From contig CAZFOB010000015.1 of NCBI GenBank assembly GCA_964520325.1, positions 18,648 to 82,647 of the forward strand: DNA of 64,000 bases, written 5' to 3'. The translations under genes and the position numbers were made by a program. Of the stretch, positions 41,237-50,438 are shown piece by piece. The notes under the pieces are model-generated. The model made no database searches. It was not told the origin of the DNA and was given only the letters and a program-made list of their open reading frames with translations. Source of the stretch: CAZFOB01 sp964520325. Lineage in GTDB: Bacteria; Actinomycetota; JAICYB01. Every line of letters starts with the position of its first letter. Position 1 is the stretch's first letter.

Positions 41237-42162
41237 TCGTGCGTCTGGGCTTCGATGAAGCGTTCGGCGTCGATCGCGGCCATGCAACCCATGCCGGCTG
41301 CCGTGATGGCTTGGCGGTAGACGTGATCGACGCAGTCGCCTCCGGCGAAGACACCGACGACCGATGTGAGTGACCCGTCGTGCACCTTGATGTAGCCGGC
41401 CGGGTCGAGATCGATGACACCTTCGAAGAGTGCGGTCGCGGGGTCGTGGCCGATAGCGATGAACAGTCCCTCAGCCGGATGCGTCGATCCCTCACCGGTC
41501 TTGAGATTCTTCAGCCGCACGCCGGTGAGCTTGCCGTCGGTGCCGATGGCCTCCTCGACCGCACTGTCCCACACGAAACTGATCTTCTCGTTGGCGAACG
41601 CCCGGTCCTGCATGATCTTCGACGCACGCAGCTCGTCGCGGCGGTGCACCACCTTCACGCTCTTGCCGAAACGTGTGAGGAACAGAGCCTCCTCCATCGC
41701 GGTGTCGCCGCCGCCCACCACGACGATCTCCTTGTCCCTGAAGAAGAAGCCGTCGCACGTGGCGCAGTACGAGACGCCGTGCCCGGCGTATTCGACCTCT
41801 CCTCTGATGTCGAGGTGACGGTACTCGGCCCCCGTCGAGATGATCACGGCCGCGGCGAGCTGCAGATCCTCGCCCGCCCACACCTTGAAGGGACGCACGC
41901 TGAAATCGACCTTGGTGACGTTGTCGGAGAGCACCTCGGCGCCGAAGCGCTCGGCCTGCTTGCGGAAGAGGTCCATCATCTCGGGGCCCTGGATACCGTC
42001 GGGGTAGCCCGGATAGTTCTCGACGTCGGTTGTGGTCTGCAGTTGACCACCCCATTCGAGTCCCGCGTAGAGGAGCGGTTGGAGGTTCGCACGAGCGGCG
42101 TAGATCGCCGCGGTGAAGCCCGCGGGACCCGATCCGATGATGATGACATTGCGTTGGCTCAC
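41233..42162 (-). CDS. trxB: Thioredoxin-disulfide reductase
   Basis: 309 aa, low-molecular-weight type. FAD-binding IIIGSGPAGFTAAIYAARA, redox active CATC (133-136), NADPH-binding VVVGGGDTAMEEALFLTR, and FAGGDCVDHVYRQAITAAGMG. Reduces thioredoxin TrxA encoded 2 kb downstream. Confidence 0.97.
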   Translation of the reverse strand: MSQRNVIIIGSGPAGFTAAIYAARANLQPLLYAGLEWGGQLQTTTDVENYPGYPDGIQGPEMMDLFRKQAERFGAEVLSDNVTKVDFSVRPFKVWAGEDLQLAAAVIISTGAEYRHLDIRGEVEYAGHGVSYCATCDGFFFRDKEIVVVGGGDTAMEEALFLTRFGKSVKVVHRRDELRASKIMQDRAFANEKISFVWDSAVEEAIGTDGKLTGVRLKNLKTGEGSTHPAEGLFIAIGHDPATALFEGVIDLDPAGYIKVHDGSLTSVVGVFAGGDCVDHVYRQAITAAGMGCMAAIDAERFIEAQTHE

Positions 42163-42211
42163 GAGACCCCTTTAAGTTCGATCCGAGCGAGGCTATTCCT
42201 TAACGACGAGG

Positions 42212-43459
42212 TCATGGCGAGTAGAAGTCGACTTCCTTGACGGCGCACGCGAACTTCGCTTCGGCCCCCGGTGTTCCCGACGTGAGCTTCGTGATCCACA
42301 GCATGAAGAAGCGTGCCGTCGCGCGATCGAACTCGAGCGCCGCGGAGAGCGGGCTGGCGCCGATCGCGGCCGCGGTGCCCCATTCGCCGACGGGGGCGTT
42401 CTTGTCGTCCGAATGCTTGATCTCGAATGAGCAGCCCTGAGCGGCAAAGAGGATCTGTGTTTTTCCGATCTCGACGGGTTTGCCCAGATCGAAGATGAGT
42501 CCGACGCCGTCTTTGAGCCCCGAGAAGTCCGGACTCGACGCATAACGTTCTGTCGACCAGAAGGTTTCCGAGTTTCCGTCGATCGCATTCGGGACCGTCG
42601 CTGCTCCTTCGGCTTTGTCGTCACCGAAGGGGTCGTAGTCGTTGCTTCCGACGATCGGAAGCGGTGCGCCGACGATCCGTCCGCCCGGGAGCAGCCGTTC
42701 GCGCGGAGATTGCTCCCCCAGTCGCATCGCGCCGAACGCAGCGAGGCCGAGGAGGAGTGCGATGACGATGACGATGAAGCCACGACCGCGCCACCGTTGT
42801 TCGGTGCTCCCGGCGTCGAGGGGCTTGGGTGCAAGCGCCCTCAGGTCGGTCAGCGCCTCGCCGGCGGAGGCGTAGGCGCCATCGGCAAGACCGTCGATCA
42901 CCGCAGCCATGCCTTGAGGTCCGGTTGGATCGGAGTCGCGGCAAACGCGTCGGAGCAAGGCGCCGAACTGGCGGAGGTCGTCGTCCTTGGTGGCGTGCTC
43001 GCTCGAACGATTCAGCGCGAAGTCGCCGACCTTGGCGCCACCTTCAGACAGCAGGATGTTGGTCTCCTGGATATTCCCGTGGACGACGCCGCGATCGTGC
43101 GCGTAGTGCAGAGCTTCGGCGCACTCCGCCGCGTGCTGGAGTGCGGCGTCTGATTGCAACGGCAGACGCGCGCTCCGAAGCGAGGAGGGCAACAGTTCGC
43201 TCACCGTGAAGAAGTGCCCGGCGTCCTCTCCGGTATCGAACACTCGTACGACACGAGGGTGCGTGAGAGACGCCGCACGTCCCGCGCGCTTCATGAGCAT
43301 CGTGCGATCAAGACTCGCGGAGAAGAGCCGAACTGCAACAGGACGATCGAGGCGTTCGTCGATCGCTTCCCACGTGACACCATCGGCACCGCTGCCGAGC
43401 TCCCGCTCGAGGCGATACCGGTCCCCGACCCGTTGGCCACGGGCCAGACTTGTCGCCAT
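42212..43459 (-). CDS. Membrane pseudokinase with extracytoplasmic discoidin-like domain (MviN-C equivalent)
   Basis: 415 aa. Residues 12-215 have a Ser/Thr kinase fold (YRLERELGSGADGVTW) but lack catalysis: the VAIK Lys is Arg44 (VAVRLF), HRD is HGN (127-129), and DFG is DFA (146-148). One transmembrane helix spans 227-246; residues 270-415 read as an F5/8-type-C/galactose-binding-like module (IDGNSETFWSTERYASSPDF ends its first part; FFMLWITKLT near its end). In mycobacteria the MviN (MurJ) protein carries this same pseudokinase-TM-glycan-binding-like tail in one chain. Here it is a separate gene one position from murJ. It shares one base with degV. Confidence 0.85.
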   Translation of the reverse strand: MATSLARGQRVGDRYRLERELGSGADGVTWEAIDERLDRPVAVRLFSASLDRTMLMKRAGRAASLTHPRVVRVFDTGEDAGHFFTVSELLPSSLRSARLPLQSDAALQHAAECAEALHYAHDRGVVHGNIQETNILLSEGGAKVGDFALNRSSEHATKDDDLRQFGALLRRVCRDSDPTGPQGMAAVIDGLADGAYASAGEALTDLRALAPKPLDAGSTEQRWRGRGFIVIVIALLLGLAAFGAMRLGEQSPRERLLPGGRIVGAPLPIVGSNDYDPFGDDKAEGAATVPNAIDGNSETFWSTERYASSPDFSGLKDGVGLIFDLGKPVEIGKTQILFAAQGCSFEIKHSDDKNAPVGEWGTAAAIGASPLSAALEFDRATARFFMLWITKLTSGTPGAEAKFACAVKEVDFYSP

Positions 43460-44298
43460 CAGTTCTTCAGGAGATATGCCACTCCGATCACGCCCGGTCC
43501 TCCATGAGCGCCGACGATCGGGCCGAGTTCCCACACGTCGGATGGATCGATGCTCATGCTCTGGCCGAGAGCCGACATGAACCGATCGATATCCGACGCT
43601 TCGGCGCTGATAACGATGAGCCGGTCAGTTGCGTCCTTGTCCTTGAGTGCGAGGTTGGCGAGATGCTCGAGTGCCTTCGGACGAGTTCGGACGCGCGTGA
43701 CGGGTTCGACGATCCCGTCTTCCAGGCTCATGACCGGCTTGAACTTGAGCATCGTCCCGAGGAGTGCTTGGGCGCCACCGATCCGTCCACCCCGGCGCAG
43801 GTACTCGAGTGTGTCGATGGTGAAGTACACGCGCAGTCTCTCGCGCAGCCCGTCCATCTCGTCCGCGATCTCCGCGGCGCTAGCTCCGGCGTCGGCGCGT
43901 TCGCTTGCGTGCAGGGCGAGCAACCCCGTCCCAGCGGATACCGAGAGGGAGTCGACCACCTTGACCAAGTCTTTGCCCACTTCCTGCGCGGCCACGACAG
44001 CCGATTGGTAGGTCGCGGAGAGCTTTGACGACAGGTGGACGGACACCACACCGCTTGCACCCTGCGAGAGGAGTTGCTCGAACGCGGTCTGAAAATCACC
44101 GGCGCTCGGGGCTGCGGTTGCCGGGGACTCCGTCGATGTCTTGAGCTTCTCCCAAAAGTCGGCGGTCGAAAGCTCGACGCCCGACTGGTAGCTCTCCGAT
44201 CCGAAGCGGATCGAAAGCGGCACGACGGTGATCGCGTGTTGCGTGACTAACGCCTGCGGGATGTCGGCTGCGGAATCCGTGACGACGCGTACGGTCAT
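43459..44298 (-). CDS. DegV-family fatty-acid-binding protein
   Basis: 279 aa. VRVVTDSAADIPQ, then VSVHLSSKLSATYQSAV, VVDSLSVSAGTGLL, TLEYLRRGGRIGG and GPGVIGVAYL, all DegV/FakB landmarks. FakB proteins present fatty acids to the kinase FakA; no FakA lies here. Overlaps murJ (ATG inside its stop region) and the pseudokinase gene. Confidence 0.93.
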   Translation of the reverse strand: MTVRVVTDSAADIPQALVTQHAITVVPLSIRFGSESYQSGVELSTADFWEKLKTSTESPATAAPSAGDFQTAFEQLLSQGASGVVSVHLSSKLSATYQSAVVAAQEVGKDLVKVVDSLSVSAGTGLLALHASERADAGASAAEIADEMDGLRERLRVYFTIDTLEYLRRGGRIGGAQALLGTMLKFKPVMSLEDGIVEPVTRVRTRPKALEHLANLALKDKDATDRLIVISAEASDIDRFMSALGQSMSIDPSDVWELGPIVGAHGGPGVIGVAYLLKN

Positions 44299-45881
44299 TG
44301 GGGTGCTCCTCTTCGTTTGCTCCGGTGCTTAAGACCAAGGAGGCCCTGCACCATCGCACGCTCTTCGAGGCCTGCGACCTGCGAAAACGCAACGTAGAGT
44401 ATAGCTCCGGCTCCCACGCATGCCCCCACTTCGAGCAGGTCACCGCCGTCGATCAACCGTGAGAGCGTCCACACACAGAGACCCATACCCGCTGCGCACA
44501 ACGCCATACGTGTAACCGGACGTCGGAGCGCCGCAAGACCGAGCCCGCCCGGAACCCGCCGGTTGAGCAGCGCGAGCAGGAGAAGAGCGCCCAAGGTGTA
44601 CGCGATCGCGTGACCGAGCGCGAGTCCTCGCACCTGGATCCATGCGAACAGCGGGAAAGCGAGAGCGATGTTGGTGGCCACCGCGATCGCATTCAGAGCG
44701 GTTGGGGTCCGCGTGTTGGACAAGGCGAAGAATGCGCGCATGCACAGGGCGAAGATCGAGAACGAAGGAAGGCCGAGCACCATCACCTGCAGGACGGAGG
44801 CTACCGCAGCGGCATCGCGCGGGCCCGCCACGCCCCGCGCGATCACCAGTCGTGTGATGGGATGAGCGAGGATCGCATAGCCGATCGCTGCGGGGATCAA
44901 GAGGTAAGCGATCCCGCGAAGGCCCGTTGCGAGTCGTTCGCGATATCTGTCCCAATCTTCTGACCCGGCGGCACGCGAAAGGTCGGGGAACAGCGCGGTC
45001 AAAAGACTCACGGCGAAGAGGCCGTGTGGAAGCTGATAGAAGCCGTTGAAAGCGATCCCCCAGGACGTCACACCTCCTGGGACGCCGTTGGCCAGAGCCA
45101 GCACGACCCACAATCCGATCTGATTCAGTGCGACGTACCCGATGACGTAGAAAGAGAGACGGACGACCTTGGCGACGGCGGGGTCGCGCACATCGAGTTT
45201 GAACCGCAGGCCCTCGCCGCGCAGGAAGGGCAAGAGAACGAGAGCCTGCAGAACCACGCCGGCAGTCGTGCCCAGCCCGAGAAGGGTGACGGCCCCCGTG
45301 TCCAGCGTAAGGCTTGGCGTGCGCACTACTTGCGCGAACGCGATGAACGTTGTTGCCCACACGATGTTGTTGATCACGGGCGCAAAGGCCGGCGCGGCGA
45401 AGCGACCGCGCGCATTGAGGAGCGCCGCGGCGACCGCGCAGATCCCGTAGAAGAAGATCTGCGGTGCGAACCAACGCAGCAGGAACGTCGCGAGCTCGAG
45501 CTGTGCGGCGCGAAGCTCGGGATCCTCGATGCGGAATGTGTAGATCCGCATGATCAGCGGGGCGCCGACAGCAGTGAGCACAGACACCACCGCAAGCGCG
45601 ACGAGACAAACCGAAACCAGCGCCGATGAGTCGCCGATCTTGCGGTCTTTCGCGTCGATCAGAACGGGGAGGAAGACGGACGTGAGGATGCCACCGAAGG
45701 CAAGCTCGTACACGATGTTCGGCGTTTGGTTCGCGAGATTGTAGGTATCGGCCAAACGTGTTCCGGTGACTCCGAGCGCATAGGCCATCGCTGCCACGCG
45801 GACGAGGCCCGTGAGGCGCGAAAGAGCGGTTCCGGCCGACATCACGCCGGCTGCGCGCCAGAGCGTTGGTGCCGCGCTCAT
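44295..45881 (-). CDS. murJ: Lipid II flippase MurJ (MviN)
   Basis: 528 aa MATE/MOP-type transporter with about 14 helices. AGTALSRLTGLVRVAAMAYA, LANQTPNIVYELAFGGILTS (conserved MurJ TM2), and INNIVWATTFIAF are typical. It moves lipid II across the membrane. No pseudokinase is attached at the C-terminus. Start ATG 45881 overlaps the DUF6049-like stop (ATGA); the frame begins 31 codons earlier. Confidence 0.95.
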   Translation of the reverse strand: MSAAPTLWRAAGVMSAGTALSRLTGLVRVAAMAYALGVTGTRLADTYNLANQTPNIVYELAFGGILTSVFLPVLIDAKDRKIGDSSALVSVCLVALAVVSVLTAVGAPLIMRIYTFRIEDPELRAAQLELATFLLRWFAPQIFFYGICAVAAALLNARGRFAAPAFAPVINNIVWATTFIAFAQVVRTPSLTLDTGAVTLLGLGTTAGVVLQALVLLPFLRGEGLRFKLDVRDPAVAKVVRLSFYVIGYVALNQIGLWVVLALANGVPGGVTSWGIAFNGFYQLPHGLFAVSLLTALFPDLSRAAGSEDWDRYRERLATGLRGIAYLLIPAAIGYAILAHPITRLVIARGVAGPRDAAAVASVLQVMVLGLPSFSIFALCMRAFFALSNTRTPTALNAIAVATNIALAFPLFAWIQVRGLALGHAIAYTLGALLLLALLNRRVPGGLGLAALRRPVTRMALCAAGMGLCVWTLSRLIDGGDLLEVGACVGAGAILYVAFSQVAGLEERAMVQGLLGLKHRSKRRGAPQ

Positions 45882-47317
45882 GCCGGACCCTTTCCTGGGG
45901 GCGGCCCGCCGGCCGATCCTCTTCCTGGGGGCGGCCTCCTGGCCGATCCTCGCTTCACCCGTCGTCCGATCCATGCCATCAGGAACAACGCGCCGCCGGC
46001 GGTGAGCGCGAGCGCCAATAGGTTCGCTCCCGTCGAACGTACCGTGAGCTCTGCGGTATCAAAGCTCACCTGGCGGTCGGGGCTTCGCAACGTCACGGTG
46101 ACCGGGAACGTCCCGGTCGACCGCGCGATCGACGCGAACGTGATCGCCTCACCCGGTGGCTCGATCGTGACCACGCGCGAGCGTCCGGACGGGAAGTCGA
46201 GCTTGGGTGAGGACGCCGTCACTCTGAGGCGCACTGGGTACGCCGCATCGTTGGACACCGTTACCGGGATCGAACCGCTTCGGGAGGTGAAGGTCACCGA
46301 ACCGTCGGCGACCGACCACAGACCGAGCTGCTCCTGGATCTGCTCCTCGAGGTCAAGGGCCACGTTAGCCGTGCCGCGAGCACCGCCCACGCCTTGAGCG
46401 AGCTCTTCACCGAGGGACAGCTGCGCGCGGAAGATGGCGGTCAGCCGGGCCTGCGGGAGCGTGACGGCTTTCAACGTCTCGAAGGCGTCCGTCGCATCTT
46501 CGACGGCGTTGCGCGCCCGGCGGGACACTTCGACCCGGCTCGGTATGAGTCCTTGCAGGACGTCGATGTCTCCGAGTTTCTCGAGTGTGGTCAACGCGAG
46601 CCGGCTCTCGCCGGCGAGCTCCGCGAGTTGGTCGGCCGTGCTGACGAGTACCGCGAGCGACGGTGCCTCCGGCCGGGCCGCAGCGACGTCGGCCGATCGT
46701 GTTCGGATCTCCATCGTCATCGCCGGGACGATGCCGGGACGGCTCTCACGCTGCGTATCCACGACCGCCGCACCGGAGAGCGCTCGGCGGACGCCGGTCT
46801 TGCGCAGCATCTCGAGACCGTCGGCGCCGGGCAGGACGAGCTCGCGCGATACCAGCACGTCGTTGCTGGGTTTGCCTACACACGCTTCAACCACCTTCGC
46901 CCCTTCGCCGATCTCCGCTCCGAGCTTGGCCTGTCCGAACGGATCGATCCGCGCTCGCGTGTACGGCGTTGCCAGCACGGGCCGGTTCTTTGCGAGCTCT
47001 CGCAACGTGTCGAGCACGCGGCGCGCGTCGGGGTCGCTCGAGAGCATGAGCTCATCACACGTTCGACCGAAAACCGCGAGCGCGAAGGGGATGTCGGTGA
47101 AGGACGAGCTACGCAGCGGCTCGATCGCCCGACGCATCTCGTCGACGGTACGTTCGGCAACCTTCGAAGCCGAACCGTCGACGTCGAAGAGTGAGGCACC
47201 ACCGATGTGGACGACCGGTGCGATCTTGCGCGGCTCCGGTTCCTGCGCCGTGGCCGCGGGCGCGAGGAACGCGACGACCATGCTCGAGACGACGAGTACA
47301 CGCAACGACGGGAGCAT
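45878..47317 (-). CDS. DUF6049-like secreted, membrane-anchored protein
   Basis: 479 aa with an N-terminal signal (LPSLRVLVVSSMVVAFLAPA then ATAQ), a long extracytoplasmic region, and a C-terminal helix (LLALALTAGGALFLMAWIG) with basic, Gly/Pro-rich end. Position before murJ and general build match Rv3909 of M. tuberculosis (DUF6049). The C-terminal region reads as an immunoglobulin-like beta domain (ITFASIARSTGTFPVTVTLR). A 30-bp tandem duplication (45892-45951) makes the Pro/Gly tail. Function unknown, probably in cell-wall assembly. Confidence 0.75.
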   Translation of the reverse strand: MLPSLRVLVVSSMVVAFLAPAATAQEPEPRKIAPVVHIGGASLFDVDGSASKVAERTVDEMRRAIEPLRSSSFTDIPFALAVFGRTCDELMLSSDPDARRVLDTLRELAKNRPVLATPYTRARIDPFGQAKLGAEIGEGAKVVEACVGKPSNDVLVSRELVLPGADGLEMLRKTGVRRALSGAAVVDTQRESRPGIVPAMTMEIRTRSADVAAARPEAPSLAVLVSTADQLAELAGESRLALTTLEKLGDIDVLQGLIPSRVEVSRRARNAVEDATDAFETLKAVTLPQARLTAIFRAQLSLGEELAQGVGGARGTANVALDLEEQIQEQLGLWSVADGSVTFTSRSGSIPVTVSNDAAYPVRLRVTASSPKLDFPSGRSRVVTIEPPGEAITFASIARSTGTFPVTVTLRSPDRQVSFDTAELTVRSTGANLLALALTAGGALFLMAWIGRRVKRGSARRPPPGRGSAGGPPPGKGPA

Positions 47318-48117
47318 CACGAGAGCAGCTCGCGCAGTTCCGTCGCACCGAACGCGAGTGCGAGGATCGCCATCGCGACCGCGGTCACCGTCTGCAGCTT
47401 CGCGTCTTCGGATGCGATGGCCAGGCGCGAGCCGATGTGAGCGCCGGGGATCACGCCGAGGATCAATCCACCTGCGATCGACCAGTCGATGTTGCCGATG
47501 ATCCAGTGGGTCAACGTGGCGGGGATGGCTTGCGCGGCCACCACAGCGAGCGACGTCCCGAGGGCGGTCTTGATCGGGAAACGGAGCAGTCCGCTGAGCA
47601 CCGGCACGAGGATGACGCCGCCACCAATGCCAAGGAGCCCGGCAACGAACCCTGAAACGGCCCCCACGGCAAGCAGCATGGCAACCGTTGGCGGCAACCG
47701 TTGCTCGCCTCTCGGTTCCTTCTTCCCGAGCATCCGGCCGGGCAGCATCCGGCCGGGCAGCATCCGGCCGGGCAGCATCCGGATCGACAGGACGAAGATG
47801 AACGCAGCCGTGGCGATGAGGAGTAGCTGTCCGTTGACGAGCTGGGTCGTGAGTGCTCCGAGGACGGCGAAGAGCCCGCCCGCGCTCGCCGTGATCACCG
47901 CCGTCCGCGTCTGCACGAACCCGGTGCGGATGTACGCGATCACACCGGTGATCGCCGTCGGGATGATCACGGGAAGCGTCGTGCCGACAGCGATCAGCGG
48001 CGGTGCATCGAGTGCCCACCTGATCAGTGGTGTCGAAAGCAGTGCACCGCCGATACCAAAGGCTCCGGAAGCGACGCCGGACGAAAACCCGATGACTGCG
48101 GCGATGAGCGTCCGCAC
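47317..48117 (-). CDS. TauE/SafE-family membrane transporter
   Basis: 266 aa from GTG 48117, with AAGGA about 10 nt upstream. TauE motifs: GFSSGVASGAFGIGGALLSTP and GFVAGLLGIGGGVILVPVLSG, the duplicated half-transporter signature, with about eight helices. These proteins export sulfite, sulfoacetate or take up sulfur compounds. A cytosolic loop contains the in-frame repeat GRMLP (47731-47782). Stop/start shares a base with the DUF6049-like gene. Confidence 0.88.
   Translation of the reverse strand: MRTLIAAVIGFSSGVASGAFGIGGALLSTPLIRWALDAPPLIAVGTTLPVIIPTAITGVIAYIRTGFVQTRTAVITASAGGLFAVLGALTTQLVNGQLLLIATAAFIFVLSIRMLPGRMLPGRMLPGRMLGKKEPRGEQRLPPTVAMLLAVGAVSGFVAGLLGIGGGVILVPVLSGLLRFPIKTALGTSLAVVAAQAIPATLTHWIIGNIDWSIAGGLILGVIPGAHIGSRLAIASEDAKLQTVTAVAMAILALAFGATELRELLS
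47731..47782. repeat. 15-bp in-frame tandem repeat in the TauE-like gene
   Basis: CATCCGGCCGGGCAG three times plus a partial fourth copy, giving GRMLPGRMLPGRMLPGRML in the protein. Copy-number change would keep the frame. Confidence 0.92.
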
Positions 48118-48130
48118 GTCGGTTAATCCT

Positions 48131-48631
48131 TCACCAGGCGGCGACCAGCGCCGCGGCGGCCTTGAGGACCTTGCGCTCGCTCGGATACGACACGTGCTTG
48201 AAGGCGGTTCGTAGCGCCACGAATCGCACTTCGGCAACCTCGACGGCGTCGGGTGTCGGCTCGCCGGCGGTGTGGCGCATCAGGAAGAAGTGCACGGTCT
48301 TCCTATATCTGACTTGCTCGGGCGCCCATGCGAACCAATAGGTGATGGGTTCGAGCAGCTGGACGATCTCGGCGACGAGGCCCGTTTCCTCGAACACTTC
48401 GCGCAGCGCCGTCTGCTCACCGGTCTCTCCGGGCTCGGGGGTGCCTTTGGGCAGTGCCCACACCTGCCTGTCGTCTTGGCTCATGGGCCTGATGAGGGCG
48501 ACCTCAGGCTCGCCGCTGCGCTCTGAGCTCTGGGCCGAGCCCTGGGCCGAGCCCTGGCGCACGACCACTCCCCCGTGGGAGGTGGCCCGTTTCACCGGCC
48601 AGGTGTTCGGGTCGGCCGATCGGTCGGTCAT
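48131..48631 (-). CDS. Nudix hydrolase (MutT4-like position)
   Basis: 166 aa. Nudix box GTPEPGETGEQTALREVFEE with TG following, complete. The N-terminus holds a duplicated GSAQ stretch from a 12-bp tandem repeat. The mycobacterial order has mutT4 (Rv3908) here, divergent from pcnA, which supports orthology; substrate unproven. Confidence 0.9.
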   Translation of the reverse strand: MTDRSADPNTWPVKRATSHGGVVVRQGSAQGSAQSSERSGEPEVALIRPMSQDDRQVWALPKGTPEPGETGEQTALREVFEETGLVAEIVQLLEPITYWFAWAPEQVRYRKTVHFFLMRHTAGEPTPDAVEVAEVRFVALRTAFKHVSYPSERKVLKAAAALVAAW

Positions 48632-48657
48632 GGCGCAGACAGTAACCCGCCCGTACC

Positions 48658-49332
48658 GTGGACGAGATGGAAGGCGTCATCGATCTCGTCCAGCCCTACT
48701 TCGAGCGGTTCGGATACCTGATCGTCTTCGCGATGAGCGTCTTGGAGAACTCCGCGTTCGTCGGCGCGGTCATCCCGGGCGATGTCGTCCTGCTTCTCGC
48801 CGGTTTCTACGTTGAGCGGAGCGACCTCGACCTCGCTCCCGTTGTCGTCCTGGCCTTCGTCGGAGCGATCGTGGGCGATGCGATCGGATACGCCGTCGGA
48901 CGATTGCTGGGACGCCGGATCATCGAGCGTTTCGGAAGCAATCGTTTCCTCCCGCGCGAGCGTTTGGAGCTCGTCGATCGTTACTTCAAGGAGTACGGCA
49001 TGTGGGCGGTTGCTCTCGGAAGACTCGCGCCCGTCGTCCGCACCGTGAACACCTTCGCGGCGGGGATGGCGAGGATGCCGTTCGGACAGTTCATCGCCGC
49101 GGTCGCGATCGCTGCGTCGATCTGGGCCGTCGCCGTCCCCACTTTAGGATTCTTCTTCTCCGAATCACTCCACGTGGTCAAGTCGGCGCTCGGTTGGGCT
49201 GGTGTGTTGATCTTTTTATTGTTCGCCGGAGCCTTGTACTTCACCTACCGCCGCTTCTCGCACCGGTTGGCAGCCGAGGCACTTCGGCGCCGCAGTGCGA
49301 CCGCCGAGGAGAGCGAGACGGATATGCGTTGA
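48658..49332 (+). CDS. DedA-family membrane protein
   Basis: 224 aa. VFAMSVLENSAFVGAVIPGD, VVVLAFVGAIVGDAIGYAVG, and the GRLAPVVRTVNTFAAGMARM segment are the DedA/SNARE-associated signature with the proton-linked acidic and Arg residues. DedA proteins flip lipids such as undecaprenyl phosphate or PE. GTG 48658 or ATG 48667 may start it; neither has a clear ribosome site. Confidence 0.92.
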   Translation: MDEMEGVIDLVQPYFERFGYLIVFAMSVLENSAFVGAVIPGDVVLLLAGFYVERSDLDLAPVVVLAFVGAIVGDAIGYAVGRLLGRRIIERFGSNRFLPRERLELVDRYFKEYGMWAVALGRLAPVVRTVNTFAAGMARMPFGQFIAAVAIAASIWAVAVPTLGFFFSESLHVVKSALGWAGVLIFLLFAGALYFTYRRFSHRLAAEALRRRSATAEESETDMR

Positions 49333-50438
49333 CGGTTGGCTTCGTCTGCCACGAAAGCTCCGTGCTGCACGAGATGCCGCCGGGGCATCCCGAGCGCAGT
49401 GAGCGCATCGCCGCGATCATCGACCACCTCGAGGCGTGTGACCTGCTCGATCATCTCGAAGCGCACAAACCCGATCCGGCGTCATTCGAAGCCGTTTCGC
49501 TCGTTCACGACCCTGATCACATCTCGCTCCTCGAACAACTCCACGCGCAAGGCGGCGGACGCATCGATCTCGACACCGCGATGGGCCCGCATTCTCTCGA
49601 CGCGGCTCTACGTGCGACGCAAGGCACGATCGATGCTGTGGACGCTGTCCTCGATGGACGATGGACGGCCGGATTCGTGTGCATGAGACCGCCGGGACAC
49701 CACGCAACACCTCATCGTCCGATGGGGTTCTGCTTGACCAATCACACCGCGATCGCGGCGCGGTGGGCCGTCGTCAGCGGCCGCGCTCAGCGCGTCGTCA
49801 TCCTCGATTGGGACGCGCACCACGGCAACGGCACACAGGACACCTTCTGGACCGATGCATCGGTCCTGTACGTCTCGCTGCACCAGTACCCGTGGTACCC
49901 GGGCACCGGAGATGCCACCGAGTGCGGCGCCGGCGCCGGCGTGGGCTCCACCGTGAACATCCCACTTCCCGCCGGCGCCGCCGAGGACGCATACAACGCG
50001 GCCTTCGATGACGTGATCGATCCGGCGGTGAAGGCGTTCTCACCGGACCTCGTCCTCGTCTCCGCCGGCTACGACGCGCACCACAACGACCCCCTGTGCA
50101 TGATGCGACTGAACGCGGGAGCCTTCTCGCGGATGACGGAGCGGATCTCAGCATGGGGTGCGGGGCCGGTATGCGTCCTCGAGGGCGGGTACGACCTCGA
50201 GGCACTCGCGTGGTCGTCCGCGGCCACGATCGCGACATTGATCGGTCGCCCGGACACTGGTGTGCCCGTGCGGGAACGCGATCCGATGAAGGGTCAGCCC
50301 GAAGCTCTCCGGTGGGTGGAACGCGCGTCCGAGTTGCAGGGCCGAAAGGCTCAAACGTCCCGCGCCCTCAAGCCTGCTCGCCGACGCCCGATATCTGAAC
50401 CAGAGGCGAAAGAGCCAAAGGGTTCCGGGCATGAGTGA
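49329..50438 (+). CDS. Histone deacetylase-family (acetoin utilisation/acetylpolyamine deacetylase) protein
   Basis: 369 aa from TTG 49329, which overlaps the dedA stop (TTGA). RPPGHHATPHRPMGFCLTN, VILDWDAHHGNGTQDTFW and SAGYDAHHNDP carry the zinc ligands and His pair of the arginase-fold deacetylases; YPGTGDATECGAG is also family-specific. Bacterial members deacetylate proteins, polyamines or small molecules. Sits in a rightward cluster with dedA, pilT and pcnA. Confidence 0.93.
   Translation: MTVGFVCHESSVLHEMPPGHPERSERIAAIIDHLEACDLLDHLEAHKPDPASFEAVSLVHDPDHISLLEQLHAQGGGRIDLDTAMGPHSLDAALRATQGTIDAVDAVLDGRWTAGFVCMRPPGHHATPHRPMGFCLTNHTAIAARWAVVSGRAQRVVILDWDAHHGNGTQDTFWTDASVLYVSLHQYPWYPGTGDATECGAGAGVGSTVNIPLPAGAAEDAYNAAFDDVIDPAVKAFSPDLVLVSAGYDAHHNDPLCMMRLNAGAFSRMTERISAWGAGPVCVLEGGYDLEALAWSSAATIATLIGRPDTGVPVRERDPMKGQPEALRWVERASELQGRKAQTSRALKPARRRPISEPEAKEPKGSGHE

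Noticed and set aside
45882..45974. 31-residue N-terminal extension of MurJ (RKRIGRRAAPRKGSG)
   Set aside because: It overlaps the DUF6049-like gene, derives from its 30-bp duplication and is not part of MurJ; ATG 45881 fits the family start.
47318..48019. Long reverse frame making a 713-residue version of the DUF6049-like protein
   Set aside because: The extra N-terminal part is the antisense-type shadow of the TauE gene; a signal peptide and stop/start overlap mark ATG 47317 as the start.
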